Positions 25,035-33,967 of a stretch of DNA of 64,000 bases are shown in pieces. The translations under genes and the position numbers were made by a program. Under the pieces are notes generated by a model. It had not been told where the DNA came from. It worked only from the letters and a program-made list of their open reading frames with translations, and did not search any database. The stretch's first letter is position 1; every line of letters begins with the position of its first letter. Source of the DNA: CAVQBP01 sp963848195 (GTDB lineage Bacteria; Bacteroidota; Ignavibacteria; Ignavibacteriales; Ignavibacteriaceae); contig CAWKCY010000019.1 of assembly GCA_963848195.1 (NCBI GenBank), positions 62,001 to 126,000 on the forward strand. The letters run 5' to 3'.

Positions 25035-26303
25035 TATTTTGAATAGAAATCAATCATTTCCAGGATAGCTCTTTTACAAACAGCACAAAAATTATTTATT
25101 GAAATTGAACGCATTTCACAATCTTCCATTGGTCGGTAAATCCCTTTTTCAACATAACCCCCTCCTTCAAAGGCACCAACAGCGTTTTTATATTCCGGTT
25201 TCTCCGGAGTTGGAATAGGTGTTGATTTATCGACCAGGTCTTCCCACTTTGTTTTGAAATCAACTAACGTTGTTAAATTTGGTTCGGTTGGTTCAACCTT
25301 AAAATTATAGAAATTTTTATAAGGTGAATCTCTCTCCGAATATTCATCTGCCAGATAGGAAAAGCCGTGCCCAAATTCATGCGAAAAGATATATTCGGAA
25401 TATGCATTTCTGCTTACACAAACAGAATAATAATTATAAATTGCGCCGCCGCCGTAGTCACTTGTATTAACTAAAATGTAAATTTGATCATAAGGGGCAT
25501 TTGAAGCAACATCCCTTACTTTTTTATTATCTGTTGTCATCAAATAACGTTTTAAATTAAAGGTATAAAATGATGAATTTAATAAAGTTTTTCTCCAAAC
25601 ATGATCTCCGGGTATATCTGTTCCTTCTTCTTCAGAAGGTGCCTGGATCCCCCAAATATTAAATTTATCCTCGTTTTCTTTTAAATGGTGATGAACTGAA
25701 AAGATAACCCGAAACTCTTTTGCAGTCATCCATAAACTTATCCATTTCTTCCATGGTATAGCCCTCCGGAATAATTACTATATCAACTTTTTCAGAAGGA
25801 TCTCCGGAATACAGGACTTTAAACGATTTATATTCATTATCCCTTTCATTCTTAATAAAATAATTTTGAGGATCTATTTTATACGTAAATTTTTTAATAA
25901 AATTATTCTCATTGTTTCTGCTGAAAAATTCAACCCTGATATTCGCTTTTGGAAAAGGCATCACAAATGTCTCCGAAAATGTTTTGGTAGTTTTCTTTGC
26001 TTCTTCAGTTGTTTGCCATTCATGAAATAATGTAGAATAAGTTCTGGAATAAATCTCTTTATTTGACGAATCATCAAAAACTTCGGCTTTATAATTTCCA
26101 TAATTGAATTTATCAATTAAGTTAGTATGAGAGCCCCCCCAAAAAGGCTCTTCTTTTAATTCATCAATCGAATAGTAATCATCAGCACTGTCTCCGGTAT
26201 GATAATAATCGATACGTAACGTTTTATTTTGAAAGTAATCATCAAATTTTATTTGCGCAAAAAGCGGTAAAGAGAGGAATAAAATAAAGAATATACTTTT
26301 CAT
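25034..26303 (-). pseudogene. M64-family (IgA peptidase-like) metallopeptidase, split by a frameshift
   Basis: Two overlapping frames encode one secreted zinc peptidase. The upstream part (26303-25665) has a signal peptide (KSIFFILFLSLPLFA), the N-terminal domain, and the start of the peptidase domain (KVDIVIIPEGYT). It runs off frame after SSSPFK. The downstream part (open from 25729) resumes at KENEDKFNIWGIQAP and carries the zinc site SHEFGHGFSYLADEY. Removing one A from the four-A run at 25679-25682 restores a single frame of about 422 residues, the usual M64 length. Everything needed for activity survives, so this may be a recent mutation, a sequencing error or recoding. The family cleaves extracellular protein. 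Confidence 0.8.
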
Positions 26304-26337
26304 TTAAATTAATTTTTGAGTTCTGGAAGGAAAATCA

Positions 26338-26919
26338 TTATAATATTTTTCTGGAACCCGGTTTTATTAACGGTATATCTTTACTGCACAAAACGCAATT
26401 TTCCCGTGTATAGGTGTCGGCATTTATTTGTAATGTTGTAAATAAAGGATAATCGAACTTCACTTTACCACCGCTTCGATCTACAATGGCTCCTATTCCT
26501 ATAACATTTGCTTTACTATCCTTGACAATATTAATAACTTCATAAACTGAACCGCCAGTAGTAATTACATCTTCACATACCAGAACTTTTTCATTTTCAT
26601 TTAAACTAAAACCTCTCCTTAAAGTCAAATTTTTATCTTCTCTTTCGGCAAATATAAATTTTTTGTTTAACTGCCGGGCTACTTCATAACCGACAATTAT
26701 ACCTCCCATTGCCGGTGCAACAACTGTTTCAAATTCATAAGATGCAAATTGCTCCGAAATTAATGTACATATTTGTTTTGTATAGTCCGGATACTGCAGA
26801 ACCCTAGCGCATTGAAAATAAACATTGCTGTGTTTACCCGAAGTCAATAGAAAATGTCCTTCTAAAAGGGCTCCGGTTTGGCGGAATATTCCTAATATTT
26901 CATTTTCACTTAAACTCAT
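26338..26919 (-). CDS. pyrE: Orotate phosphoribosyltransferase
   Basis: A 193-residue PyrE, which joins orotate to PRPP to make OMP in pyrimidine synthesis. The PRPP-binding motif is VLVCEDVITTGGS, near residues 115-127. LTSGKHSNVYFQCARVL and VVAPAMGGIIVGYEVARQL are the other family segments. The C-terminal CVLCSKDIPLIKPGSRK adds a cysteine-containing tail common in bacterial OPRTs of this type. It lies 34 nt upstream of the M64 gene. No other pyr genes are near. Confidence 0.92.
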   Translation of the reverse strand: MSLSENEILGIFRQTGALLEGHFLLTSGKHSNVYFQCARVLQYPDYTKQICTLISEQFASYEFETVVAPAMGGIIVGYEVARQLNKKFIFAEREDKNLTLRRGFSLNENEKVLVCEDVITTGGSVYEVINIVKDSKANVIGIGAIVDRSGGKVKFDYPLFTTLQINADTYTRENCVLCSKDIPLIKPGSRKIL

Positions 26920-26971
26920 TTAATAATCCCTTTTAATTTATTTACTTTAATTCTGCAGGAACCGGTATTTT

Positions 26972-27068
26972 AAAGATGACATCTTTATTTCATTAGAATA
27001 CCGTTTCATATTTATTTACATTCTAATAAAAAGTTAAAGATAATAACTTTACAAAGATGTCATCTTTA
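26972..27068. repeat. 97-bp palindrome-ended element, copy A
   Basis: It begins AAAGATGACATCTTTA and ends AAAGATGTCATCTTTA, which are inverted copies of each other and each nearly self-complementary. The 65-bp interior shares a 29-nt block with copy B (starting TTACATT, ending AAGATAAT) at 25 of 29 positions. Copy B is also exactly 97 bp. It fills most of the spacer between pyrE and the pterin dehydratase gene. No coding potential. Confidence 0.75.
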
Positions 27069-27088
27069 TATATCTGCGTAATTTCATT

Positions 27089-27373
27089 TTACTTATTTAA
27101 ATTTTCTATCTTCTCTGCAAGTTTAAAATCCTTATCAGTTACACCTCCCTCACTATGCGTTGATAACGTAATCTTAACCTTATTATATGAATGAATATTA
27201 ATATCCGGGTGGTGATCCATCTTTTCCGCTTCATCTCCCAGTTTATTAACAAAATTAAGAGCAGATTTGAAATCTTTTAATTTGTACTCTTTTTCGATTT
27301 GATTATTTACAAACTGCCATCCATCCATCTTTTTTAACTTTTCATCCCTATCATTTTCTTTTAATAAAGCCAT
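27089..27373 (-). CDS. 4a-hydroxytetrahydrobiopterin dehydratase (pterin-4-alpha-carbinolamine dehydratase)
   Basis: A 94-residue PCD/DCoH protein. The signature MDHHPDINIHSYNKVKITLS carries the catalytic HHP and the later His, followed by THSEGGVTDKDFKLA. It dehydrates the 4a-carbinolamine formed when aromatic amino acid hydroxylases use a pterin. Bacterial copies may also serve molybdopterin metabolism. No hydroxylase gene is in the window, so the exact partner is unknown. The length is full. Confidence 0.9.
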   Translation of the reverse strand: MALLKENDRDEKLKKMDGWQFVNNQIEKEYKLKDFKSALNFVNKLGDEAEKMDHHPDINIHSYNKVKITLSTHSEGGVTDKDFKLAEKIENLNK

Positions 27374-27420
27374 ATAACCTCCTGCTGTAAATCATAATTA
27401 TTACCATTATTTAAAATAAA

Positions 27421-27450
27421 AAAAGCGTCTTATAAATTTAAGACGCTTTT
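27421..27450 (-). terminator. Terminator downstream of clpC
   Basis: AAAAGCGTCTTA and TAAGACGCTTTT form a perfect 12-bp stem with a 6-nt loop. It lies 30 nt past the clpC stop on the minus strand. The stem's outer A/T pairs give a T-rich end in both directions, typical of an intrinsic terminator. Confidence 0.8.
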
Positions 27451-27479
27451 AACTAATATTCTGTAATTTATACCAAATA

Positions 27480-29987
27480 TTATTTAGATTCACCTGAATC
27501 GGTTTTTTCTTTTGCTTCATCAGGGATTTTAACATCCAAATCCTCATCGATAAAGATTAATTCAGCTGTTTTTTCAATATGTTTGGCAACAATTTTCGTT
27601 CCTTCTTTGAAAGAACCTCTTAATATTTCTTCTGCTAAAGGATCTTCGACATATTTCTGAATTGCTCTTCTCAATGGTCTTGCACCATATTTCTGATCGT
27701 AACCTTTCTCAACAAGGAAATTCTTGGCAGACTGATCAAGTGTGATTTCCATTTTGTTTTCACGTACATTCTTAAGGAGATCTCTTAATTCTATATCTAT
27801 AATTTTTAGTATATCTTCTTTTTCAAGGTTTCTAAATACAATGGTTTCATCAACCCTATTTAGGAATTCAGGATTAAATAACCGCCTCATAGCATCCTCA
27901 ACAGTATTTTTAAGGCTGGCATACCGGTCTTCGGATTTTTCTTCACCGAAACCGAAAGAACCAATATTTTTTATATCCCTTGCTCCTATATTAGAGGTCA
28001 TTATAATAATCGTATTCTTAAAGTCGACTTTTCTTCCAAAACTATCGGTTAATATACCATCATCAAGTACCTGAAGAAGTATCCCAAAAATATCCGGATG
28101 AGCTTTTTCAATTTCATCAAAAAGGACTACAGAATAAGGTCTTCTTCTTACTTTTTCAGTAAGCTGACCCCCTTCTTCATAACCAACATATCCGGGAGGT
28201 GCACCAACTAACCTCGAAAGAGAGAATTTTTCCATATATTCACTCATATCCATTCTAATAAGTGCATCCTCGGAATCGAATAAATACCTTGCTAAAGCTT
28301 TACAAAGTTCAGTTTTTCCAACTCCGGTAGGTCCTAAGAAAATAAAACTGCCTATTGGTCTGTCGGGACTTTTCAAACCCGCACGTGTTCTTCTAATTGC
28401 TTTAGATAACTTTTGAACAGCTTCATTCTGTCCTACTATGTAATTTTCCAGAGATTCAGCCATTTTTAATAATTTTTCCGATTCAGTTTGAGCAACTCTG
28501 TTAACCGGAATCCCGGTCATCATTGCTACAACTGTGGCTATATCTTCCTCACTTACGTCATGAATGATATCTCTTGTTTTAGCTTCCCATTCACGTTTTG
28601 CAATTTCAAGATCGGATTGTAAATTTCTTTCTTTATCCCTAAGCCTAGCAGCTTCTTCGTAATCTTGTTTTTTAACAACCGAGGCTTTTTCCTGTCTAAC
28701 TTTTTCAATATTTTCCTCAAGCTGAAGAACTTCTTTTGGTACTTCAAAGTTTCCCATATGGACCCTTGAACCGGCTTCATCAATAACGTCAATTGCTTTA
28801 TCAGGCAGATGCCTATCAGTGATATATCTGTTACTAAGCTTCACGGCAGAACCAATTGCTTCTTTAGAATACCTAACATGATGATGTTCTTCATATTTGA
28901 ATTTGATATTCTCAAGTATTTGAATTGTTTCATCATAACTAGGCGGTTCAATCATTACTTTTTGAAACCTTCTATCCAAAGCACCGTCGGTTTCAATGAA
29001 TTTTCTATATTCATCCAAAGTTGTTGCACCAATACATTGTATATCACCTCTTGCAAGTGCAGGTTTGAACATATTAGAAGCATCTAATGAACCGGATGCT
29101 CCCCCTGCGCCAACAATAGTATGGAGTTCGTCAATAAAAAGAATTACATCGCTGGCTTTTTCAAGTTCATTCATCAATGCTTTCATTCTTTCTTCAAACT
29201 GGCCTCTATATTTCGTACCTGCTACCAATCCAGCAAGATCAAGAGTTACTACACGTTTATCTTGAAGAATTCTGGGTACTTTCTTTTGTATAATTCTTAA
29301 AGCCAAACCTTCGGCAATTGCAGTTTTACCTACTCCTGGCTCGCCGATTAGAACCGGGTTATTCTTTTTTCTCCTGCTTAAAACCTGAGCTACCCTTTCA
29401 ATTTCTTTTTCACGCCCAACAACGGGATCTAATTTATCTTCACCCGCAAGTTTTGTTAAATCTCTTCCGAAGTTATCTAATACCGGAGTTTTTGTTCTCT
29501 CCACCTTTTTGTCAGGTGCTGGAACAGCTCCTGAAGGATCTTTAGAACTCTTGCTGCTTAACATAGAATTCAATTCTGATCTGGCTGAATCATAAGTTAC
29601 ATTAAACTGATGTAGTATTTGTGTAGCAATATTATCCTCATCTCTTAATAATGATAAAAGAAGATGTTCTGTTCCTATTACATCCGCTTTATATATTTTC
29701 GATTCAATTTGCGTGATTTTTAAAACTTTCTCAGCTTGTTTAGTTAAAGGAATATTTCCAATTGTCAAAGTGCCCCCGGAGGTTCTGACCGTATCTTCAA
29801 CAGCTTTTTTCAATTTCATTAAATCACAATCCAAATTTCGCAAAATTCTAACAGCAACTCCCTGGCCTTCCCTAATAATTCCTAAAAGAAGATGCTCGGT
29901 TCCTATATAATCATGTCCAAGTCGGAGAGCTTCTTCCCGGCTTAATCTGATAACGTCTTGAAGTCTGTCAGAAAAGTTTCCGTCCAT
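27480..29987 (-). CDS. clpC: ATP-dependent Clp protease ATP-binding subunit ClpC
   Basis: An 835-residue Hsp100 unfoldase. Two N-terminal Clp repeats (residues 1-145, LGHDYIGTEHLLLGI and DVIGTEHLLLSLL) precede AAA module 1 with Walker A GEPGVGKT near 215. A UVR-type coiled coil (KKQDYEEAARLRDKERNL) sits mid-protein, and AAA module 2 has GPTGVGKT near 551. The GFGE-like loop for ClpP docking (SIGFGFGEE region, here NIGSFGFGEEKSED) is present. It feeds substrates to ClpP in protein quality control. The gene has its own terminator and a long upstream spacer. Confidence 0.95.
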   Translation of the reverse strand: MDGNFSDRLQDVIRLSREEALRLGHDYIGTEHLLLGIIREGQGVAVRILRNLDCDLMKLKKAVEDTVRTSGGTLTIGNIPLTKQAEKVLKITQIESKIYKADVIGTEHLLLSLLRDEDNIATQILHQFNVTYDSARSELNSMLSSKSSKDPSGAVPAPDKKVERTKTPVLDNFGRDLTKLAGEDKLDPVVGREKEIERVAQVLSRRKKNNPVLIGEPGVGKTAIAEGLALRIIQKKVPRILQDKRVVTLDLAGLVAGTKYRGQFEERMKALMNELEKASDVILFIDELHTIVGAGGASGSLDASNMFKPALARGDIQCIGATTLDEYRKFIETDGALDRRFQKVMIEPPSYDETIQILENIKFKYEEHHHVRYSKEAIGSAVKLSNRYITDRHLPDKAIDVIDEAGSRVHMGNFEVPKEVLQLEENIEKVRQEKASVVKKQDYEEAARLRDKERNLQSDLEIAKREWEAKTRDIIHDVSEEDIATVVAMMTGIPVNRVAQTESEKLLKMAESLENYIVGQNEAVQKLSKAIRRTRAGLKSPDRPIGSFIFLGPTGVGKTELCKALARYLFDSEDALIRMDMSEYMEKFSLSRLVGAPPGYVGYEEGGQLTEKVRRRPYSVVLFDEIEKAHPDIFGILLQVLDDGILTDSFGRKVDFKNTIIIMTSNIGARDIKNIGSFGFGEEKSEDRYASLKNTVEDAMRRLFNPEFLNRVDETIVFRNLEKEDILKIIDIELRDLLKNVRENKMEITLDQSAKNFLVEKGYDQKYGARPLRRAIQKYVEDPLAEEILRGSFKEGTKIVAKHIEKTAELIFIDEDLDVKIPDEAKEKTDSGESK

Positions 29988-30381
29988 AATTTAATTCCTC
30001 ATTTCTTTTAAATAATTTCTTTTTTAACGGCACAAACAGCTAATTAGTTTCATAAATATATTAACAGCTTATTCTTCATTCAAGATAGGCTCTTATAACC
30101 TAAAAATAATTACATTTAAAGTCAAAGAATAAAACTCTTATAAATATTATTATTTTATTGAAACCAAATATTATACCAAATTAATTATTAAAACCAATTC
30201 ATGAAAAAGATAAAAAATCCATTTATTATCATTTAATTATAAGTTAATAACAAATAAATAAAGATGTTGTCTATTATATTACAAATATTTGTATTTGTAT
30301 TGTACATTTTTTTCAAAAAATAATTGCTTAAGGTCTAAATAAATATTAAAATTAAGAATCAAATTCATAAAAGGGAGAATA
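29988..30381. other. Divergent intergenic region clpC / floA
   Basis: 394 bp of very AT-rich sequence between two divergent genes; it must hold the promoters of both. I see no CIRCE-like inverted repeat, no convincing riboswitch and no reading frame. GGGAGA at 30373-30378, before the floA ATG, is a good ribosome-binding site. Confidence 0.6.
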
Positions 30382-31371
30382 ATGGAAGCTGTTACAGGTT
30401 TATCAATAGTTTTAATTATTGCTATTGTTTTCGTTTTAATTGTTTTTCTATACTTTGTGCCTATCGGGCTCTTTATTACAGCCTTCTTTTCAGGAGTAAA
30501 AGTAAAGATATTCAAAGACTTAGTAGGAATGAGGCTAAGAAAAGTGCCACCGGTTGTAATTGTCAGAAGTATGATCACTGCCACTAAAGCGGGAATAAAG
30601 ATTGATCAGGGAAAATTGGAAGCTCATTATTTAGCTGGCGGAAATGTGGTTAGAGTTATTAATGCATTGGTTTCAGCAGATAAAGCCAACTTAGGTCTTT
30701 CATTTGAACGCGCAACTGCTATTGATCTGGCAGGAAGAGACGTGCTTGAAGCTGTCAAAATGTCTGTTATTCCTAAGGTAATTGAAACTCCAGTGGTTGC
30801 CGCTGTAGCAAAAGATGGTATCCAGCTTAAAGCAATTGCCAGGATTACTGTTCGTGCAAATATCGATAGATTAGTCGGCGGTGCAGGAGAAGCAACTATC
30901 CTTGCAAGAGTTGGAGAAGGTATCGTTTCAACTATTGGTTCAAGCGATAACCACAAGCAAGTTCTTGAAAATCCCGATAGAATTTCAAAAAGTGTTCTTG
31001 CCAAAGGGCTGGATTCGGGTACTGCTTTTGAAATTTTATCCATTGATATTGCAGATGTTGATATTGGACAAAATATTGGTGCTATTCTTCAGACAGATCA
31101 AGCTGAAGCAGATCTAAAAGTAGCCAGAGCTAAAGCAGAAGAAAGGAGAGCCGCTGCAGTAGCGAGTGAGCAGGAAAACATTGCTGAAATTGCGAGGCAG
31201 CGCTCAAGAGTAGTAGAAGCTGAAGCTGAAATCCCCAGAGCAATGGCTGAAGCTTTCCGGTCTGGAAATCTTGGTATTATGGACTATTATAATATGAAAA
31301 ATATTCAAGCTGATACTGAAATGAGAGATTCCATATCTAAACCAGAAAAGAAAAGAGATAAACCGGAATAA
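30382..31371 (+). CDS. floA: Flotillin-like protein FloA
   Basis: A 329-residue SPFH/band-7 protein. An N-terminal hydrophobic hairpin (residues 7-35) anchors it in the inner membrane, followed by the conserved RKVPPVVIVRSMITATKAGI and the SPFH domain. A long helical stretch rich in Ala and Glu (QAEADLKVARAKAEERRAAA) gives oligomerisation. FloA organises functional membrane microdomains in bacteria. The stop overlaps the next ATG (TAATG), so translation is coupled to the downstream protein. Confidence 0.93.
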   Translation: MEAVTGLSIVLIIAIVFVLIVFLYFVPIGLFITAFFSGVKVKIFKDLVGMRLRKVPPVVIVRSMITATKAGIKIDQGKLEAHYLAGGNVVRVINALVSADKANLGLSFERATAIDLAGRDVLEAVKMSVIPKVIETPVVAAVAKDGIQLKAIARITVRANIDRLVGGAGEATILARVGEGIVSTIGSSDNHKQVLENPDRISKSVLAKGLDSGTAFEILSIDIADVDIGQNIGAILQTDQAEADLKVARAKAEERRAAAVASEQENIAEIARQRSRVVEAEAEIPRAMAEAFRSGNLGIMDYYNMKNIQADTEMRDSISKPEKKRDKPE

Positions 31372-31952
31372 TGGAAGATTTTATAAAAATACTCATTTGG
31401 GTAATAATAATTATCGCTTTTTTTAGTTCATTCTTTAAAAAGAAGAAAAAAGGGGATCAAAAATCACAGCCATCTCAAAGAAGTAATGACAATAATATGA
31501 CCGGAAATCCTCAAAAAATTGAATCCATCCCAAAATCAGCGCAAAATAAAGAAGAAATAGATTCATATAATGATATGCTCTCCGAAATTGAAAGTTTATT
31601 TAAAAAGGATGATGAACTCAAAGTCAAAATATCGGATAAAACGAGAATTGAATCGCACGAAGCTAATAAAGCATCAGCTCAAAAAGAAATACAATGGCAT
31701 GAAGGAACAGCTTCCGAACATACTTTGATTACGGATTGGGAAAAAGATGAAAAGAACCTTAAAAAAAAGGCGGCAGTTGATTTTAATATTGAAAATAAGG
31801 CGAAAAAATTTGAAGAAGTAATGAATAAAAAAAGTGAAGCTATTGGCATGTTTAGACACTCAATAAAAGAAAAGCTAAATCACCCTGAGACTCTAAAAGA
31901 TTATATTTTAATATCTGAAATAATAGGAAAGCCAAAAGCAAAGCGTAGATGA
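31371..31952 (+). CDS. Membrane-anchored hydrophilic protein, coupled to floA
   Basis: A 193-residue protein with one N-terminal transmembrane helix (about residues 5-22) followed by a KKKKK stop-transfer stretch, so the rest is cytoplasmic. The remainder is polar, probably disordered and then helical, and ends in FRHSIKEKLNHPETLKDYIL with a basic tail. It matches no family I recognise. The gene overlaps floA at its start and the helicase gene at its end (ATGA), so the three are translated as a unit. It may be a flotillin partner, which is inferred from position only. Confidence 0.7.
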   Translation: MEDFIKILIWVIIIIAFFSSFFKKKKKGDQKSQPSQRSNDNNMTGNPQKIESIPKSAQNKEEIDSYNDMLSEIESLFKKDDELKVKISDKTRIESHEANKASAQKEIQWHEGTASEHTLITDWEKDEKNLKKKAAVDFNIENKAKKFEEVMNKKSEAIGMFRHSIKEKLNHPETLKDYILISEIIGKPKAKRR

Positions 31953-33952
31953 TCCAGAAGAAATATAAGTTAAAACGATTAGGAGAAACGGGCTTTACTA
32001 AAGAAACAGTAGATGAAGCCCGTTTTTCAATTAATTATAAAAATGAATTAAATCCCGCTCAATATGAAGCCGCTTCCGCTGTTGAAGGGGCCTATTTAAT
32101 AATTGCAGGAGCAGGTACCGGAAAAACCCGCACTCTCGTCTATAGGGTAGCCAGATTAGTTGAAACAGGTTATAAACCTGAATCAATCCTTCTGCTTACT
32201 TTTACTCGAAAAGCCGCAAATGAGATGATGAACCGTGCTTCGATTTTACTTGATAACAGATGTGCAAAAATTCTTGGCGGAACTTTCCATTCATTTGCAA
32301 ATTTAACTTTAAGGAAATATGCTAAAGCTGCCGGACTTGATTCTTCCTTTACAATCCTCGATCAGGGAGATTGTGAAGACGTTATAAACTTAATCAGATC
32401 TCAGGCTGGTTTTATTTCAAAAGAAAAAAGATTTCCAAATAAACAAACACTTAACAAAGTCTTCAGTTTAAGTATAAACACAGGAAGAAAAATTTCTGCA
32501 ATTATTGAAGAGAATTACCCTCATTTTTTAGATGATCTGGACAAAATCCTCCAAATTCATACTGTTTTTAATGAATATAAACGAAAAAATAATCTGCTTG
32601 ATTACGATGATTTACTGGTTTATTTAAGAGATTTCCTATTAGATTTTGGACCTGCTGCTAAGTCTCTTCTGTCGACTATAAAATTTGTTATGGTTGATGA
32701 ATACCAGGATACAAATAAACTTCAGGCTGATATTGTCAAAGGCTTATGCCGGATTAATAAAAATATAATGGTTGTCGGTGATGATTCACAATCGATTTAT
32801 TCATTTAGGGGAGCTAACTTCAAGAATATTATTGAATTCCCAAAATTATTTGATAATGTTAAAATAATTAAGCTTGAAGAAAATTATAGGAGTGTTCAGC
32901 CTGTTCTTGATTTTACAAATCATATTATTGCTAGTTCCATTGAGAAATATGAAAAGCATTTGTATACTAAAAAGAACGGCGGAGAATTACCGGTAATAAT
33001 TGCGGCTGCTTCAGAAAATCTGCAGTCAAAATTTATTGTTGAAAAGATTTTAGACTTACGTGAAGAGGGTGTCTCTTTAAAGGATATTGCTGTTCTCTTC
33101 CGTTCTTCATTTTTTTCTTTTGATCTCGAAATTGAATTAACTAAAGCAAATATCCCCTTTCAGAAATTCGGAGGTATGAAATTCGTTGAAACCGCACATA
33201 TAAAAGATGTGTTAGCTTTTTTAAGGATTGCCGCAAATCCGAAAGATGTTGTCAGCTGGTACAGGGTTTTACTGCTTCATGAAGGAGTAGGACCTAAAAC
33301 AGCACAAAAAATCTTAGATGAACTGGCAACCGCACGACTTACAATTAAAGCAAATCCTGATGCTCAGACTTCTTTCAGATATAATGATAAAATCGCAGGT
33401 TTATTTCAATTGTTATATAAACTGCATACCGGGAAAGAATTGCCCTCAGAAAAAGTACAGATGATCTTTGATTATTACTGGCCTTTATTTAAAGACAGAT
33501 ATGATGATTATAATAAACGGAACAAAGATTTAGAGATATTTCATAACATTTCTGAAAACTACAAGTCTCTGGACAATCTTCTTGCAGATATGGCAATTGA
33601 ACCGATAATTGATAGTGTTATAGACATCGATGCACCCGATAAAGAAGAAGAATTTGTTACATTGTCAACTATTCATTCTGCCAAAGGATTGGAATGGCAT
33701 TCGGTTTTTATAATTCATGCAGTTGAAGGATACTTCCCTTCCAGCAGATCAGTTGAGAATTTAGATTCACTGGAAGAAGAAAGAAGGCTTATGTACGTTG
33801 CTTCAACAAGGGCAAAACAAAACCTTTTTGTCACATACCCAATGAATATGTTCGATAGGGAAGCAGGGATGACATTATCAAAACCTTCCCGTTTCATTTC
33901 AGAAATGAAACCGGAACTTGCAGAGGGGTGGCTGCTTGATGATGAATTTTAG
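31949..33952 (+). CDS. UvrD/PcrA-type superfamily 1 DNA helicase
   Basis: A 667-residue SF1A helicase. Visible motifs are the Q motif (LNPAQYEAA), Walker A AGAGTGKTRT near residue 54, motif Ia TFTRKAANEMMNRA, motif II DEYQDTN near 249, motif III GDDSQSIYSFRGA, LEENYRS and, near the end, STIHSAKGLEWHSVFI and EERRLMYVASTRAK. It unwinds DNA 3' to 5' in repair or replication-restart. It is somewhat shorter than typical UvrD. Its start overlaps the preceding gene by 4 nt, an unusual link between a helicase and a flotillin operon. Confidence 0.9.
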   Translation: MIQKKYKLKRLGETGFTKETVDEARFSINYKNELNPAQYEAASAVEGAYLIIAGAGTGKTRTLVYRVARLVETGYKPESILLLTFTRKAANEMMNRASILLDNRCAKILGGTFHSFANLTLRKYAKAAGLDSSFTILDQGDCEDVINLIRSQAGFISKEKRFPNKQTLNKVFSLSINTGRKISAIIEENYPHFLDDLDKILQIHTVFNEYKRKNNLLDYDDLLVYLRDFLLDFGPAAKSLLSTIKFVMVDEYQDTNKLQADIVKGLCRINKNIMVVGDDSQSIYSFRGANFKNIIEFPKLFDNVKIIKLEENYRSVQPVLDFTNHIIASSIEKYEKHLYTKKNGGELPVIIAAASENLQSKFIVEKILDLREEGVSLKDIAVLFRSSFFSFDLEIELTKANIPFQKFGGMKFVETAHIKDVLAFLRIAANPKDVVSWYRVLLLHEGVGPKTAQKILDELATARLTIKANPDAQTSFRYNDKIAGLFQLLYKLHTGKELPSEKVQMIFDYYWPLFKDRYDDYNKRNKDLEIFHNISENYKSLDNLLADMAIEPIIDSVIDIDAPDKEEEFVTLSTIHSAKGLEWHSVFIIHAVEGYFPSSRSVENLDSLEEERRLMYVASTRAKQNLFVTYPMNMFDREAGMTLSKPSRFISEMKPELAEGWLLDDEF

Positions 33953-33967
33953 CCTATTGATTAATAC

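Noticed and set aside
29988..30381. CtsR or CIRCE operator upstream of clpC
   Set aside because: No matching inverted or direct heptad repeat could be seen.
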